Assembly: GCF_017356015.1 (NCBI RefSeq)
Contig: NZ_JAFIQV010000004.1
Span: forward strand, 146,954 to 210,953
DNA length: 64,000 nucleotides
Direction: 5' to 3'
Source of the DNA: Azospirillum sp. SYSU D00513
GTDB lineage: Bacteria > Pseudomonadota > Alphaproteobacteria > Azospirillales > Azospirillaceae
The notes under the pieces are model-generated. The model was not told the DNA's origin. It did no database searches and was given only the letters and a program-made list of their open reading frames with translations. Position 1 is the stretch's first letter. Each line of letters begins with the position of its first letter. Shown one piece after another: positions 43,086-50,923 of the stretch. The translations under genes and the position numbers were made by a program.

Positions 43086-45422
43086 ATGCCTCTCCGCCTT
43101 CCGCTTCTTGCCCTGATCGTGGCCGCGCTCCTGCCGGTCGTGGTGTTCGGCGGCCTCATCATCGCACGGCTGGACGCGCAGCAGCGCGACACGGTGGAGG
43201 TGACCCTGCGGCAGAGCGCCCGCACGGCGATGCAGGCCATAGACCGGCAGCTCGCCGAGCATCTTGCCCTGATGACGGCGCTTTCCGCGTCCCCCAGCCT
43301 GGACCGGGCGGACACCGGGGCCTTCCGCCTGCACGCCGACCGGGTGCTGCAGCGGGAACCCCAGTGGCTGGCGGTCCGGCTGATCGACACCTCCACCCGC
43401 GAGGTCCTGGTGGAACTGCGGTCGATCGTGGCCCAGTCGCGGCCCGCCTGGCCGGTGGAGGCGAACCGGGCCTTGGGGGCGCTGGCCGACGACACCGCCC
43501 ACCAGATCGGCGGGGTGCGGTCGCTCGCCGCCTTCCCCGAACCGGTGGTGACGATCCGCGTCCCGGTGACCTACGGCGAATCGCCGCGCCATGCCGTCGA
43601 GGCGTCGATCAAGGCTTCCGCTTTCAGCGCGACGCTGGCCCACCAGCCGGTCGACGCGGAATGGACCCTCGCCGTGCTCGACCGCAACCGCTACATCGTT
43701 GGCCGGTCGCGGGCACCCGAGCAGTTCGTGAACACGCAGGCGACACCGTCGCTGACCTCGGAGATCGACCGGGCCGCGGAGAACTTCTTCTTCTCCCTGA
43801 ACAAGGAGGGCGACCGGGTCTTCTCCGCCTTCTCGCAATCCGTCTTTTCCGGATGGACGGTCGCCGTCGGGGTGCCGGCGGTGGTGGTGGAAGCACCGAT
43901 CCGGCGCGCGCTGCTGACGTCGCTCGGCGGCGGGGTCGGCGCCGGGCTGCTGGCCCTGGCCTTCATCGCGGCGCTGGTCCGCAACACGGCACGGCGGCAG
44001 GCGGCCGAACGGCAGCTCGAGGCCGAGCGGCGGCTCGGCGACATCGCCGCCAACTTCCCGGGCTCCATCTTCCGGCGGGCCCTGCTGCCCGACGGGACGA
44101 TGGAATACCGCTATCTCGGCGGGCAGATCGAGGCGATGGTCGGGCAGCTTCCCTTCGACCTGAACACGCCGGCGGGCATGGAGCGGTTCAGCACGCTCAT
44201 CCACCCCGAGGACATCGGCCTCTGGCGCGAAACCGTGATCCGTTCGGCGAAGATGCTGGAATCCTACCGGATCGAAGGCCGGCTGGTGCGAACGGACGGC
44301 AGCATCTGCTGGGTCCGCTCCGCCGCGAACGTCCACCGCGAGCCCGACGGGACCGTGATCTGGGACGGCGTCGTCCTCGACATCAACGATCAGAAGGCCG
44401 CCGAGGCCGAACGCGCCCAGCTCGCCGCCATCGTCGCCTCGGCGACGGACGCCATCTTCAGCACCGACCTGGAGGATCGCATCGTCACCTGGAACGCCGC
44501 GGCCGCCGAGATCTATGGGCTGGCTCCGGAAGAGGTGATCGGCCTGTCCACCGGCGTGCTGGTTCCGCCGGCCCTGGCGGAGGAGCGGCGGTCCCTCATC
44601 GAGCGGTCGCGCCGGGGCGAGAGCGTCCGGGAGCACGAGACCGTCCGTTTCCACAAGAACGGGACGCGGTTCGACGTCGCCTTGACCATTTCACCCATCC
44701 GGCAGAGCGACGGAACCGTGACCGGATTTTCCACGATCGTGCGCGACATCTCCGAGCGCAAACGCGCCGAGGCCGACCTGCGCCGCAGCCTCGCCGAACG
44801 CGAATCGCTGCTGCAGGAGGTGCACCACAGGGTCAAGAACAACCTCCAGGTCATCGCGGCGATGGTCCAGCTGGAGATCCCGCAGACCGAGAACCCGGAG
44901 GTCCGCGACCGCATGACGGCGATCGCGCAGCGCGTCCAGGCCATGGGCCGCGTGCACGAGCAGCTCTACACCACCGGCAACCTCGCAAGCGTCGAATTCG
45001 GCGACTATCTCCGCAGCCTTGCCGAAGGTCTTGCGGCGCTGCACGCCGGCCATCCCGTGCAGCTGGAGACGGACATCGAGGCCGGCGGCCTGTCCTGCGA
45101 CCTCGATCTCGCGGTGCCGCTCGGCCTGATCGCGAACGAGCTGATCACCAACGCCTTCAAGCATGCCTTCCCGGACGGGCGGGCCGGCATCGTCCGCATC
45201 GGCCTGCGCCGCGCCGAGGACGGCCGGATGGAGATGCGGATCGAGGACAACGGGGTCGGTATGGGCGGCAGGGCTCCGGGCGGCGCGTCCGGCCGGAAGG
45301 GGATGGGCACAACACTGATCCGCGCGCTCGTCCGCCAGACCCGCGCCGAGCTGCGCTACGAATCGGAGGACGGGGCTGATCGGGGGACCAGGGCCGTCGT
45401 CAAGCTCATGCTTTCGCGCTAG
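43086..45422 (+). CDS. Membrane sensor histidine kinase, dCACHE-like/PAS/HisKA_2
   Basis: A 778-residue kinase. TM1 (about 7-27) and TM2 (about 278-300) bracket a periplasmic sensor of CACHE-like pattern (VEVTLRQSARTAMQAIDRQLAEHLALMTALSAS). Two PAS/PAC units follow (about 320-440 and 445-560), then the HisKA_2 motif EVHHRVKNNLQVI (HHRVKNN at 580-586) and HATPase (LGLIANELITNAFKHAFPDG, EDNGVGMGG). It is followed after about 115 bases by a receiver gene, its likely partner. The periplasmic ligand is unknown. Confidence 0.9.
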   Translation: MPLRLPLLALIVAALLPVVVFGGLIIARLDAQQRDTVEVTLRQSARTAMQAIDRQLAEHLALMTALSASPSLDRADTGAFRLHADRVLQREPQWLAVRLIDTSTREVLVELRSIVAQSRPAWPVEANRALGALADDTAHQIGGVRSLAAFPEPVVTIRVPVTYGESPRHAVEASIKASAFSATLAHQPVDAEWTLAVLDRNRYIVGRSRAPEQFVNTQATPSLTSEIDRAAENFFFSLNKEGDRVFSAFSQSVFSGWTVAVGVPAVVVEAPIRRALLTSLGGGVGAGLLALAFIAALVRNTARRQAAERQLEAERRLGDIAANFPGSIFRRALLPDGTMEYRYLGGQIEAMVGQLPFDLNTPAGMERFSTLIHPEDIGLWRETVIRSAKMLESYRIEGRLVRTDGSICWVRSAANVHREPDGTVIWDGVVLDINDQKAAEAERAQLAAIVASATDAIFSTDLEDRIVTWNAAAAEIYGLAPEEVIGLSTGVLVPPALAEERRSLIERSRRGESVREHETVRFHKNGTRFDVALTISPIRQSDGTVTGFSTIVRDISERKRAEADLRRSLAERESLLQEVHHRVKNNLQVIAAMVQLEIPQTENPEVRDRMTAIAQRVQAMGRVHEQLYTTGNLASVEFGDYLRSLAEGLAALHAGHPVQLETDIEAGGLSCDLDLAVPLGLIANELITNAFKHAFPDGRAGIVRIGLRRAEDGRMEMRIEDNGVGMGGRAPGGASGRKGMGTTLIRALVRQTRAELRYESEDGADRGTRAVVKLMLSR

Positions 45423-45536
45423 AACGAGAAGAGAGCTATACCCGGTCCGATTGCTTCTATTATGTGGCGCGAGAACCACGGACTTTGGCCGAGCGACGGG
45501 GCCGAGCGACGGGGCCGAGTGAGAGGGAGACGCATT

Positions 45537-46007
45537 TTGGGTCTGGCGATACTGGCGACGCAGAGCATGGCGGGAAAGGGCGGTCTGGGCACCCTGGTTT
45601 CCGGGGAGCCCGGCGGAACCCTGGCCACGCGCCGTCTCCGCCTGCTGGTGGTCGAGGACGAGGCCATTCCGGCCCTGCTCATGGAGCAGACGCTGACCGC
45701 GCTCGGCTATGAGGTCTGCGACATCGCCGATTCCGAATCCAGCGCGCTCCAGGCGGTCGAGCAGCACCGTCCCGACCTGATCCTCATGGACATCCGCCTG
45801 GCCGAGGGCAGCGACGGCATCGACACGGCCACGAAGGCGCGTACCCATTACGGCGTTCCGTCGCTGTTCATGACCGCTCACAGCGACCCGGCGACCCGCG
45901 CCCGCGCCGAAAGCGCGAAGCCGCTCGGTTTCCTGCTGAAACCCTATTCCCGTGAACAGGTTCAGGAGACGCTGGCGCGCGCCGTGGAGCGCCTCGGCGA
46001 GAACTGA
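45537..46007 (+). CDS. Single-domain response regulator
   Basis: A receiver-only protein: LLVVEDE, phospho-acceptor D85 in LILMDIRLAEGSDG, switch Thr in LFMTAHSD and Lys in FLLKPYS. The LAEGSDGI pattern is typical of partners of HisKA_2 kinases, such as the one just upstream. Start unclear: TTG 45537 has the best ribosome site (GAGAGGGAG); ATG 45567 gives a minimal receiver and ATG 45462 a longer leader. A 13-bp tandem repeat (GAGCGACGGGGCC twice) lies before it. Confidence 0.8.
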   Translation: MGLAILATQSMAGKGGLGTLVSGEPGGTLATRRLRLLVVEDEAIPALLMEQTLTALGYEVCDIADSESSALQAVEQHRPDLILMDIRLAEGSDGIDTATKARTHYGVPSLFMTAHSDPATRARAESAKPLGFLLKPYSREQVQETLARAVERLGEN

Positions 46008-46053
46008 TCCAGGCCAGCAGGACCGGCACCCGCCCTAACGAACAGCCGGCGAT

Positions 46054-46248
46054 TCAGGAACCGAGCGCCATGAGAAGGCGGTGGGCGCAAGGTTCCGCCG
46101 CCGGGCAGGCCGTGCAACGCTCGACCTTCAGGCAATGGATGTCCCTGATCGCCTCGATCCGGTCGATCAGCCGCCGCTTGCCGTGCTCGGACACGACATC
46201 CGTGCAGCGTACCGTCGCGATGGCGTCGTCGATCTGATTCTCTTGCAT
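46054..46248 (-). CDS. Small cysteine-containing hypothetical protein
   Basis: A 64-residue protein I do not recognise. Cysteines at 15, 39, 45, 48 and 54 (KVERCTACPAAEPCAH) could bind a metal. Codon usage is like neighbouring genes and the N-terminal half predicts a helix (DDAIATVRCTDVVSEHGKRR). No strong ribosome site precedes the ATG. It is convergent with the receiver gene. It could be a real small gene or a spurious frame; I favour a real one. Confidence 0.5.
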   Translation of the reverse strand: MQENQIDDAIATVRCTDVVSEHGKRRLIDRIEAIRDIHCLKVERCTACPAAEPCAHRLLMALGS

Positions 46249-46482
46249 CAGGACGGGTTCGGGCTTGTGGACTTCGCAAGTCCATCAAGCCCTTGCCAGG
46301 TTACAGAGTCATGTCAGCCCTGTAATCCCGCGCCACTATGATGTTTCAAAATGTGAGAGCGCGCCCCGGGTTGCCGCCCAGGGCGGGCAACACCGGCACG
46401 GGAATCAAGGTGGCGGGTGGACCGAAACGGACCGCAAGGCGCCTGCCTGCGGTGCCGCAACGGCAAGGGCAAAGGCGCCCAG

Positions 46483-46824
46483 CTATTCCGCCGCGGTGGT
46501 GATGCGTGCGCGCGGTGCCGGAGCCGGCGCGTCGCTGCGGTAGTCCTGAAGGCGCGTGGCCCGCAGGCCGCGCATGCCGTGGCTGTCGATCAGCCGCTGC
46601 CAGGACAGGAACTCCTCCACCGACAGCGTGTAGCGGCGGCAGGCCTCCTCGAGGCTGATGAGCCCCGAGCGCACGCCGGCCACGACCTCGGCCTTGCGCC
46701 GCATGACCCAGCGTTTGGTGTCGGGCGGCGGCAGATCGTCTTCCGTCATCATATGCCCTGCCGGGCTGATAACCGACGTACCGTTGGCACCATCATCATC
46801 AATGTCCGTCTCGCGAGGTGACAT
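46483..46824 (-). CDS. sciP: SciP-type CtrA modulator (DUF1153)
   Basis: A 113-residue protein with the DUF1153 core LPPPDTKRWVMRRKAEVVAG and YTLSVEEFLSWQRLIDSHG. In Caulobacter SciP binds CtrA and DNA in G1 and blocks activation of CtrA targets, many of them flagellar. N- and C-terminal tails are low complexity. ATG 46824 follows GGAG at eight bases; an ATG at 46845 is possible. A CtrA-like site lies about 60-75 bases upstream, as expected for feedback. It neighbours the flagellar genes flgD/fliK. Confidence 0.9.
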   Translation of the reverse strand: MSPRETDIDDDGANGTSVISPAGHMMTEDDLPPPDTKRWVMRRKAEVVAGVRSGLISLEEACRRYTLSVEEFLSWQRLIDSHGMRGLRATRLQDYRSDAPAPAPRARITTAAE

Positions 46825-46885
46825 GCGCGGACGCTCCACCGTCACTTTTGCATTTCACGAATGGACGGACTGTATCGACCGTCGC

Positions 46886-46900
46886 TTAACAAATACCTAA
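46886..46900 (-). promoter_or_regulatory. CtrA-binding-site candidate upstream of sciP
   Basis: TTAA-N7-CTAA on the plus strand (TTAG-N7-TTAA on the minus strand) differs by one base from the CtrA consensus TTAA-N7-TTAA and has the exact spacing. It lies in the AT-rich leader of sciP, whose Caulobacter counterpart is CtrA-activated. Confidence 0.55.
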
Positions 46901-47021
46901 ACGATAGGGTTAATGGGATGGGGGTAGCAGGTCCCCCGAAATTTCGTGGCATGGCTCGCTGTTGCGCGCCCGTTCCGGCGCCTGGCCAGCCTGCGTGGTC
47001 CGCGCGGCGGGCCGTGATGTC

Positions 47022-47135
47022 ATACCGGGTCCGGAAAATTCCGACCTCCGAACCCGGTATAGGGCCGCGGCTGCGGCCCCGCGCCCCATGGCGCGGAAGT
47101 CCTGACCACAGGTCAGGACTTGATGAAAATCGTAT
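47022..47135 (-). repeat. Multi-hairpin intergenic repeat, copy 2 (114 bp, inverted)
   Basis: Reverse-oriented copy of the element at 22383-22510, with the same three palindromes (AAGTCCTGACC/GGTCAGGACTT; GGGCCGC/GCGGCCC; ATACCGGGT...ACCCGGTAT). Differences are a C/T change in the terminal arm and the missing ~14 bases in the GC-rich centre. Its other end touches the flgD stop codon (TGA-TAC on the minus strand) and may terminate the fliK-flgD transcript. Confidence 0.9.
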
Positions 47136-47881
47136 CAGTGGACGGTGATGATGTCGGACAGCGGAAGCTGGTTGCTGCCGACATTGAGGGTCGTTTCGCC
47201 GTCCTTGGCATAGCCGACGCCGCTCACCGTCCCGAAGGTGAAGGTCTTCGCCTTGATGATGTCGTCTTCCTTCTCGCCGCGCGGGGCGACGTTGAGGCGA
47301 TAGCTGCCGGGCTGGACGGCGATGCCCTCGTCGTCCTTGAAGTCCCAGTTCACGACATGCTTGGTCCCGGCCTTCGTCTCGCCTTCCATGGAACGGACGA
47401 TGCGGTCCTGGGAGTCGAGGATGTCCACGCGGACCGACTTGGCCTGCGTTTCCAGCTCGTAGCCGAGGGGGGCCTCGGTCATGCCCTGCGTGTAGTCGAA
47501 CTGGTCGCCCTCGTAGGAAATGGTCCGGCCGAGATAGGCGAGGTTCGTCGAGGCCGTGCCCGCGGACTGAAGCTTCAGGAGCTTGTCGAGGCGGCTGTTG
47601 GTGCCGATGTTCTGCTCGACGTTCGCGAAGTCGACCAGCTGCTTGGTCATGTCGTTCGTGTCCATCGGCTTCAGCGGATCCTGGTTCTGCATCTGCGTGG
47701 TCAGCAGCCTCAGGAAGTTGTTGAAGTTGTCGCCAAGGCCCGTCAGCGCGACGTCGGTCTTCTTCTCGTCCTCGGTCTTGGTCCCCGTGGTGGAGGCCGT
47801 GTCCTTGGCGGCGGTGTTCTGCTTCAGCGTGCCGTACTGGTTGAGGGTGCTGTTGCTGTAATCGTTGCTGACGGTTGCCAT
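47135..47881 (-). CDS. flgD: Flagellar hook-capping protein FlgD
   Basis: A 248-residue scaffold for hook assembly. The N-terminal FlgD signature NFLRLLTTQMQNQDPLKPMD (residues about 55-74) and NDMTKQLVDFANVEQ are followed by a tudor/FnIII-like C-terminal domain with the GxYxLNV strand (PGSYRLNVAPRG). It caps the growing hook until replaced by FlgK. It lies 29 bases after fliK on the same strand; the multi-hairpin repeat starts at its stop. Confidence 0.95.
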   Translation of the reverse strand: MATVSNDYSNSTLNQYGTLKQNTAAKDTASTTGTKTEDEKKTDVALTGLGDNFNNFLRLLTTQMQNQDPLKPMDTNDMTKQLVDFANVEQNIGTNSRLDKLLKLQSAGTASTNLAYLGRTISYEGDQFDYTQGMTEAPLGYELETQAKSVRVDILDSQDRIVRSMEGETKAGTKHVVNWDFKDDEGIAVQPGSYRLNVAPRGEKEDDIIKAKTFTFGTVSGVGYAKDGETTLNVGSNQLPLSDIITVH

Positions 47882-47910
47882 GTCGGAAATCCTTCGGCGT
47901 GAAAATGGTG

Positions 47911-49677
47911 TCAGGCGCGGATGTCGACCCGGTCGGGCGCGAGCGTCACGGTGTAGGCGGCGGCCGATTCGGCGGGCTCGTCACCGCCGCCGAAGCCGCG
48001 TCCGCGCCGCCCGCCGCCGCGCCGCTCCTCGCCCTGGAAGGGATTGCCCTCGCCGCGCAGGCTGAAGTTCAGGCTGTTCGAGTCGGTCTGCAGGCCGGCG
48101 TCCTGGAGCGCGCGTTCGAGGTTGCGGCTGTCCCGCTGGAGCAGTTCGAGCGTCTGGGCCTTCTCGACCGCGACCATGGCGCTCACCCGGCCATCGGCGC
48201 CGAACTCAAGGCGGATGTCGATCTGCCCCAGTTCGACCGGGCGGAGATTGATCGTGAACTGATCGTTTCCGTCCTTGACGTTCTTCTGGGTGTGGACGGA
48301 CAGCTGTTCGGGCACGCCCTGCGGCATGGCGGCGGAGCCGCGCGAGGCGCGCAGGGTCGCCGCCAGCGGCGCATCCGCCCGGTCCGCTTCACGCAGCCCG
48401 TCCAGATGGCCGATGGCTCCATGATTGTGCCCGTCCGCCGTCTCGGTCGGCTTCACCGGCGCCTCGGCGGCCTCTGCCGGCCGGAGCTGTGCCGCCTCCT
48501 TCACCAGTCCCTCGGGCGGCACGGGCGCTGCCTGCACGGGCGCACTGCCGGCGGCGAGGCCGGGCTGCTGGCCGGTGCTCCGGTCGCCGCCCTCGCCTCC
48601 CGCGTCGCCCTCCTCGGACCGGTTCCGTCCTTCCTTGCCGGCCCCCCGGTCGGACGCGGCGGCGGCCAGTTCCTTCAGGTCATCGGGAAGGGTCAGCTCG
48701 GCCCGCGCCTCGGGCGACGCTTCGGTCGGGAGCGCTTCGGCTGGAATGGCGGCTCCCTTGGCAAGCACCTGCATCAGTTCCGGATCGGCGTTTCCGCCGG
48801 CCATGCCGGCCATGCCGGCCATACCGGCCCCGGCATCGGGCTGGAGACCGGCCATCATGCCGGGCACGGTGCCCGCCGTTTCGCCCGTGAGCGCGGACGG
48901 CAGAAGGGATTCGGCTTCCGCCACGCCGTCCACCGCGCCGATGGCCTCCACCGCCGCGCGGAGGTCCTCCTCGGAAAGGCCGGTCTCGGCGGACAGGGAG
49001 GTGGAGGCCGTGGCCAGGGACAGGGCGTAGGCGCCGGCATCCGACACCAGTTCGATGGTCGTTTCCGTGACCGTCACCTCTGCCTCGATGACCACGACGT
49101 CGTCCTCACCGGACAGGGCAATCTCGCCCTCCGCCGCGTCGGCCGGGACATCGCCCTCCGCAGCCGTCTCCAGGCCGTCGGTGGCCGTGACCTCCTCGGA
49201 CACCGTGCCTTCCGCCGGCGCGGGCTCCCCGGTGACCTCCTTGGAGGTTTCGCCGGTCTTCGGAGCCTGCGCCGTCTTCGCCACCCCGTCCGAGGCCTTG
49301 GCGGCCGGCTTGCCCCGGTCGGCAGCGGAGGAGGCATCGGACCGGCGCTCCGCCGCGGTCCTGGCCTCGGCGCGCGGCGAGGCTTCGTTCCTGGCATCCG
49401 TCCGGGCTGTCTCGCGCCGCTCCGTCTCGGCGCGCGGGGCTTCGCTCTTCTCCGGCGCGCGGGCTGGGAGCGCGGTCTTCTCCGTGCGCTCGGGCAAGGG
49501 CTTCGCCTTCGCCTGGGCGGACAGCCGCTGCTGTTCGAGCCTGCGCTCGGCGCTGTCGGCGAGCAGCCGGTTCATCATCGTGGCGAACAGGTCATCCTTG
49601 CCGCCCACCGCCGCCTTGGCGTTGGTCTTGCCGGTCTCGAACAGGGAGGACAGCAGGCTGTTGGGCTGGATTTCCAT
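47911..49677 (-). CDS. fliK: Flagellar hook-length control protein FliK
   Basis: A 588-residue molecular ruler and export-switch protein. The middle is Ala/Glu/Pro-rich and low complexity, including AGMAGMAGMAGG, as usual for the ruler. The C-terminal FLK domain (about 460-545) shows FTINLRPVELGQIDIRLEFG and LELLQRDSRNLERALQDAGL. It interacts with FlhB to end hook export. ATG 49677 follows AGGA; a -24/-12 promoter lies 37-55 bases upstream. It forms a unit with flgD. Confidence 0.92.
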   Translation of the reverse strand: MEIQPNSLLSSLFETGKTNAKAAVGGKDDLFATMMNRLLADSAERRLEQQRLSAQAKAKPLPERTEKTALPARAPEKSEAPRAETERRETARTDARNEASPRAEARTAAERRSDASSAADRGKPAAKASDGVAKTAQAPKTGETSKEVTGEPAPAEGTVSEEVTATDGLETAAEGDVPADAAEGEIALSGEDDVVVIEAEVTVTETTIELVSDAGAYALSLATASTSLSAETGLSEEDLRAAVEAIGAVDGVAEAESLLPSALTGETAGTVPGMMAGLQPDAGAGMAGMAGMAGGNADPELMQVLAKGAAIPAEALPTEASPEARAELTLPDDLKELAAAASDRGAGKEGRNRSEEGDAGGEGGDRSTGQQPGLAAGSAPVQAAPVPPEGLVKEAAQLRPAEAAEAPVKPTETADGHNHGAIGHLDGLREADRADAPLAATLRASRGSAAMPQGVPEQLSVHTQKNVKDGNDQFTINLRPVELGQIDIRLEFGADGRVSAMVAVEKAQTLELLQRDSRNLERALQDAGLQTDSNSLNFSLRGEGNPFQGEERRGGGRRGRGFGGGDEPAESAAAYTVTLAPDRVDIRA

Positions 49678-49713
49678 GGAACGATTTCCTAGGGCTGCGC
49701 TATGCCCAGAGCT

Positions 49714-49732
49714 AAAGCAACTCCCGGGCCAA
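49714..49732 (-). promoter_or_regulatory. Sigma-54 promoter of fliK-flgD
   Basis: Minus strand TTGGCCCGGGAGTTGCTTT: GG and GC dinucleotides at N10 spacing and TTGC in full; one mismatch to TTGGCACG-N4-TTGCW. The predicted start lies about 25 bases before the fliK ATG. Confidence 0.75.
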
Positions 49733-49875
49733 CTATCGGGGAGGGGTGCGGGAAGGTCCGATGCGTGTGTTTCCCGCGCCGCTTGCCCCCGGAGTCGGCG
49801 GCAGAATTCTCCGGAACGGAGCCGGGGCGGCAAATTTGGCCGGGTGGACGGGTCCTTCTTGCCGCGCAAAGGGAA

Positions 49876-49898
49876 AGGGCCGCCCTGACGGCGGCCCT
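49876..49898 (-). terminator. Terminator of the flgI-flgJ-flgN unit
   Basis: Perfect 9-bp stem AGGGCCGCC / GGCGGCCCT with a five-base loop; read on the minus strand it is followed by TTTCCCTTT. It lies 46 bases after the flgN stop. Confidence 0.75.
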
Positions 49899-49943
49899 GA
49901 CGGTCTTCGGCCCTGATGACCAGGGGGCGGCGAGGGGAGGGGA

Positions 49944-50465
49944 TTACAGGCGGGTGTTCAGCGTCGCCGCCGTGGCAGGCCCGGAGACGGGCGCCATGAA
50001 GCCCCGGCCGGCCGGGGCGGTCGCGTTCGGGCCGTAGCTGACGTGGGGGATGGAGCGCGCCCGGTTGACGGCGCCCACGATGGTGTCCACCAGGAGCTTC
50101 TGGGTGTCGCCGTTGACCCGCAGCGTTTCGGCGTTCTCCGCTGCGCCCTCGGCGAGCGCACGCGCGGCGTCGCGCAGGCTGCTTCTGAGGTCGGCCGGCA
50201 GGGACTTCATGCCCTCCCGATCGAGGCGGAGCAGGCGCGACACCTCCTCGTAGACCATCACCAGCTTGTGCTTCTCGCGCAGCAACGCGGCGATCTCCGC
50301 CGCCGGGCGGCGGGCGCGCACGGCGGCGCTCTCCCGCTTCATGTGCGCGGCGAGACGGCGCATCAGCTCGGCCAGCGCCGCGGCGCGCTCCTCGGCGTTG
50401 CCGGGCAGCTTGGCCGGGGCGCTCTTGGGGGCCGCCTTGGGAAAGCGGACGTCAACCTTGTCCAT
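49944..50465 (-). CDS. FlgN-like flagellar export chaperone
   Basis: A 173-residue mostly helical protein matching the FlgN pattern: EERAAALAELMRRLAAHMKRESAAV, IAALLREKHKLVMVYEEVSRLL and a long third helix ending at LLVDTIVGAVNRARS. FlgN chaperones the hook-filament junction proteins FlgK and FlgL. The start is preceded by a strong AAGGAGG site. It is third in the flgI-flgJ-flgN unit. The extended N-terminal basic segment (PKAAPKSAPAKL) is of unknown use. Confidence 0.8.
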   Translation of the reverse strand: MDKVDVRFPKAAPKSAPAKLPGNAEERAAALAELMRRLAAHMKRESAAVRARRPAAEIAALLREKHKLVMVYEEVSRLLRLDREGMKSLPADLRSSLRDAARALAEGAAENAETLRVNGDTQKLLVDTIVGAVNRARSIPHVSYGPNATAPAGRGFMAPVSGPATAATLNTRL

Positions 50466-50560
50466 GACTTGCCTCCTTGGATGCCTTTGGGGGTCCGCGC
50501 GGCGGCGGGGTGGGCTCGGCTCGGTTCGGCGGGCTTGGGCGGGGCGGGGCGGCCCCGGCG

Positions 50561-50923
50561 TCAGGCCCCTTCCTGGGCGCGCAGCAGTTCGCGGTAGACC
50601 TGGTCGGCGATGCCGAATCCGCCGCGCTTCGTGATCTGGGCGGAATATTCGTTGGTGAGCATGGAGCGGAACATCTCCTCGCCCTGGCCGCCGCCGAAGG
50701 TCTCGTCCACCCCGATCCCCTCGAACATGTGCCCGACCATCTGGGCGGCGAACATGGTCTCGAACTCCTGGGCCTTGTTCCAGATCTGGGCGCGCTTGGC
50801 GGGGTCGAGCTTGCCCCCCTCTTGCGCCACCGGCGGCGTGGCCGGCATCGCCTGGGCCGCGCGGTCCGCCGGCTTCGGCCGGAAGGATTCCGTCAGCGTC
50901 CGGGAGGGAAGGGTCACGTCCAT
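50561..50923 (-). CDS. flgJ: Rod-binding protein (FlgJ N-terminal domain type)
   Basis: A 120-residue rod-binding protein: AQEFETMFAAQMVGHMFEGI followed by FGGGQGEEMFRSMLTNEYSAQITKRGG matches the FlgJ N domain (rod cap). The C-terminal muramidase domain of enteric FlgJ is absent, which is normal in alphaproteobacteria, where a separate lytic enzyme serves. The ATG overlaps the flgI stop by one base (TGATG). Confidence 0.88.
   Translation of the reverse strand: MDVTLPSRTLTESFRPKPADRAAQAMPATPPVAQEGGKLDPAKRAQIWNKAQEFETMFAAQMVGHMFEGIGVDETFGGGQGEEMFRSMLTNEYSAQITKRGGFGIADQVYRELLRAQEGA

Noticed and set aside
48770..48850. Short GCCGGCAT-type repeats inside fliK (AGMAGMAGMAGG)
   Set aside because: A codon-level low-complexity repeat in the ruler region of FliK, common in this protein; not a mobile or CRISPR element.
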